Assembly (NCBI GenBank): GCA_030840665.1
Contig: JAVEEB010000213.1
Coordinates: 1-6,906, forward strand
Length of the DNA stretch: 6,906 bases
From: Frankiaceae bacterium
GTDB taxonomy: Bacteria > Actinomycetota > Actinomycetes > JAVEEB01
Direction of reading: 5' to 3'
Shown here: piece by piece, positions 5,928 through 6,906 of the stretch
How the letters are laid out: every line of letters starts with the position of its first letter
Position numbering within the stretch: position 1 is the stretch's first letter
Made by a program: the position numbers and the translations under genes
The notes under the pieces: model-generated
What the model was told of the DNA's origin: nothing
The model's input: only the letters and a program-made list of their open reading frames with translations
Databases searched by the model: none

Positions 5928-6906
5928 TCAGGCGTACCGCTCAGCTTCCGCCACGGGGATCGGTTCCGCCGGCTTTCCGTGCGTCTCCGGCGCGATGACC
6001 GCGAGCGCCGCCGCGACGGCGAAAGCGCCTGCTGTGACAAGGAATCCGGCGGCGAAGGACACGTGGTCGGCCAGCGAGCCGACGATCAGCGGACCGACGA
6101 TCATGCCGAGGTCGCCAGACATCTGGTACGCCGCGATGACGCTTCCGCCGCGTTGACCCGCCACGTCGCCCGCCATCGCGGCCGGGGCGACATCCAGCAG
6201 CCCGGAGCCGAAACCGAGCAGTGCCATCGCCACCAGGTAGCCGACGACGTTCGGCACGAGGGCCAGGACGACGAGGGCGGCGGCCCCGGCTGTGCAGCCC
6301 GCGATCAGGACGGGGCGCCGGCCGACGGTGTCGGCGAACTTTCCTGCCGGTAGGAGGAGCGCCGCGTTCACGGCGGCCACGATCACGAAGCCGGCCCCGG
6401 TCCATGTCGAGGACTTGTGCAGCACCTCGGTGACGAAGATCGGCAGCAGCGCGGAGCGGACGCCGAGCATCGCCCACGCGTCGGCGAAGTTGGTGGCGAG
6501 GGCCGCCCGGTAGGACGGGTTGCGGAACAGCGGGAAGACGGCGGTGCGCTCGATCTGCCGTCGGGTGGCCGAGTCGGTGTTGACGACGGCCGAGTGCCGC
6601 AGTGCGATCAACGCGATGGTGACGGCGACGGCGAGCGTCCCGGCGTACAAGAAGAAGGGCAGTCGCCGGCTGATCCCGGTGACGAAGCCGCCGAGGGCCG
6701 GCCCGCTGATGCCGCCGAGGAGGAAGCCGCCGGAGAACATGCCGCTCGCCCGGCCACGGAGCTCATTGGGAACGCTGCGGAGCAGGAGCGTGGCGGCGCT
6801 GACGGTGAAGAGGGCCGAGCCGAAGCCGCCGACGCCGCGCAGGATGAGCAGTTGTGCGTACGACTGGGAGAGGCCGGCGACCGCACTGCTGACCGCGACG
6901 ATGCCG
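5928..6906 (-). CDS. MFS transporter, N-terminus beyond window edge
   Basis: 325 residues are visible; the frame is open to the right edge, so the start and about the first two membrane helices are missing. The ATG at 6740 is internal: conserved MFS sequence (LRGVGGFGSALF, then ELRGRASGMFSGG) precedes it. GGISGPALGG (visible 64-73) corresponds to the motif-C region of helix 5. GKFADTVGRRP (188-198) is the motif-A repeat between helices 8 and 9, and MIVGPLIVGSLAD follows near helix 11. A central basic loop (SATRRQIERTAVFPLFRNPSYR) separates the two six-helix halves. The topology fits a 12-helix drug/metabolite exporter-type (DHA1-like) protein in the cytoplasmic membrane. Substrate cannot be inferred. 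It is the first visible gene of the right-hand cluster. Confidence 0.9.
   Translation of the reverse strand, partial: GIVAVSSAVAGLSQSYAQLLILRGVGGFGSALFTVSAATLLLRSVPNELRGRASGMFSGGFLLGGISGPALGGFVTGISRRLPFFLYAGTLAVAVTIALIALRHSAVVNTDSATRRQIERTAVFPLFRNPSYRAALATNFADAWAMLGVRSALLPIFVTEVLHKSSTWTGAGFVIVAAVNAALLLPAGKFADTVGRRPVLIAGCTAGAAALVVLALVPNVVGYLVAMALLGFGSGLLDVAPAAMAGDVAGQRGGSVIAAYQMSGDLGMIVGPLIVGSLADHVSFAAGFLVTAGAFAVAAALAVIAPETHGKPAEPIPVAEAERYA

Noticed and set aside
4121..5998. A 625-aa open frame on the plus strand
   Set aside because: It runs antisense through four well-supported minus-strand genes (SGNH motifs, membrane helices); its sequence is Arg/Gly/Asp-rich without domains, typical of a high-GC antisense shadow.
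5928..6740. ATG 6740 as the MFS start
   Set aside because: The frame stays open to the window edge with conserved MFS helix sequence upstream, so this ATG is internal.

Overview
The window is very GC-rich with strongly GC-biased third codon positions. Its start usage (ATG and GTG) and several -10-like hexamers lying 6-7 nt upstream of start codons (leaderless-type starts) fit a high-GC actinobacterium. The sequence alone does not fix the genus. I see no rRNA, tRNA, CRISPR array, insertion sequence or phage gene.

Left part (1-2994, minus strand): three tightly coupled carbohydrate genes. In transcription order they are a GT4-type glycosyltransferase (1837-2994), an alpha/alpha-barrel carbohydrate-active-like protein (818-1840) and a GH130-type glycosidase/phosphorylase (runs off the left edge, 1-821). 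Both junctions are ATGA stop/start overlaps, so the three proteins are probably made in a fixed ratio. This is the most interesting part of the window: a synthesis/processing/turnover-like trio for an unidentified, perhaps mannose-containing, glycan. Its transferase and barrel genes are, as I recall, fused in other bacteria.

Middle (2995-3510): a 516-bp divergent intergenic region, unusually long for this compact window. It holds an AT-rich island with a 21-bp dyad and a possible promoter for the trio, and a doubtful small Cys-rich ORF. A leaderless-type promoter serves the plus-strand gene 3511-3948, a 145-aa protein of unknown function.

Right part (3949-6906, minus strand): a probable five-gene cluster concerned with the cell envelope. 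In transcription order it contains an MFS transporter (its start lies beyond the right edge), a four-helix DUF2269-like membrane protein, a small two-helix membrane protein, an exported or membrane-anchored SGNH/GDSL hydrolase, and a two-helix membrane protein with a Cys pair. Gaps are 16, 51 and 27 bp, then an 11-bp overlap. Internal leaderless-type promoters precede the second and fourth genes, so the cluster may also be read in parts. The last gene meets the plus-strand gene tail to tail with no gap, their stop codons forming TGATCA.
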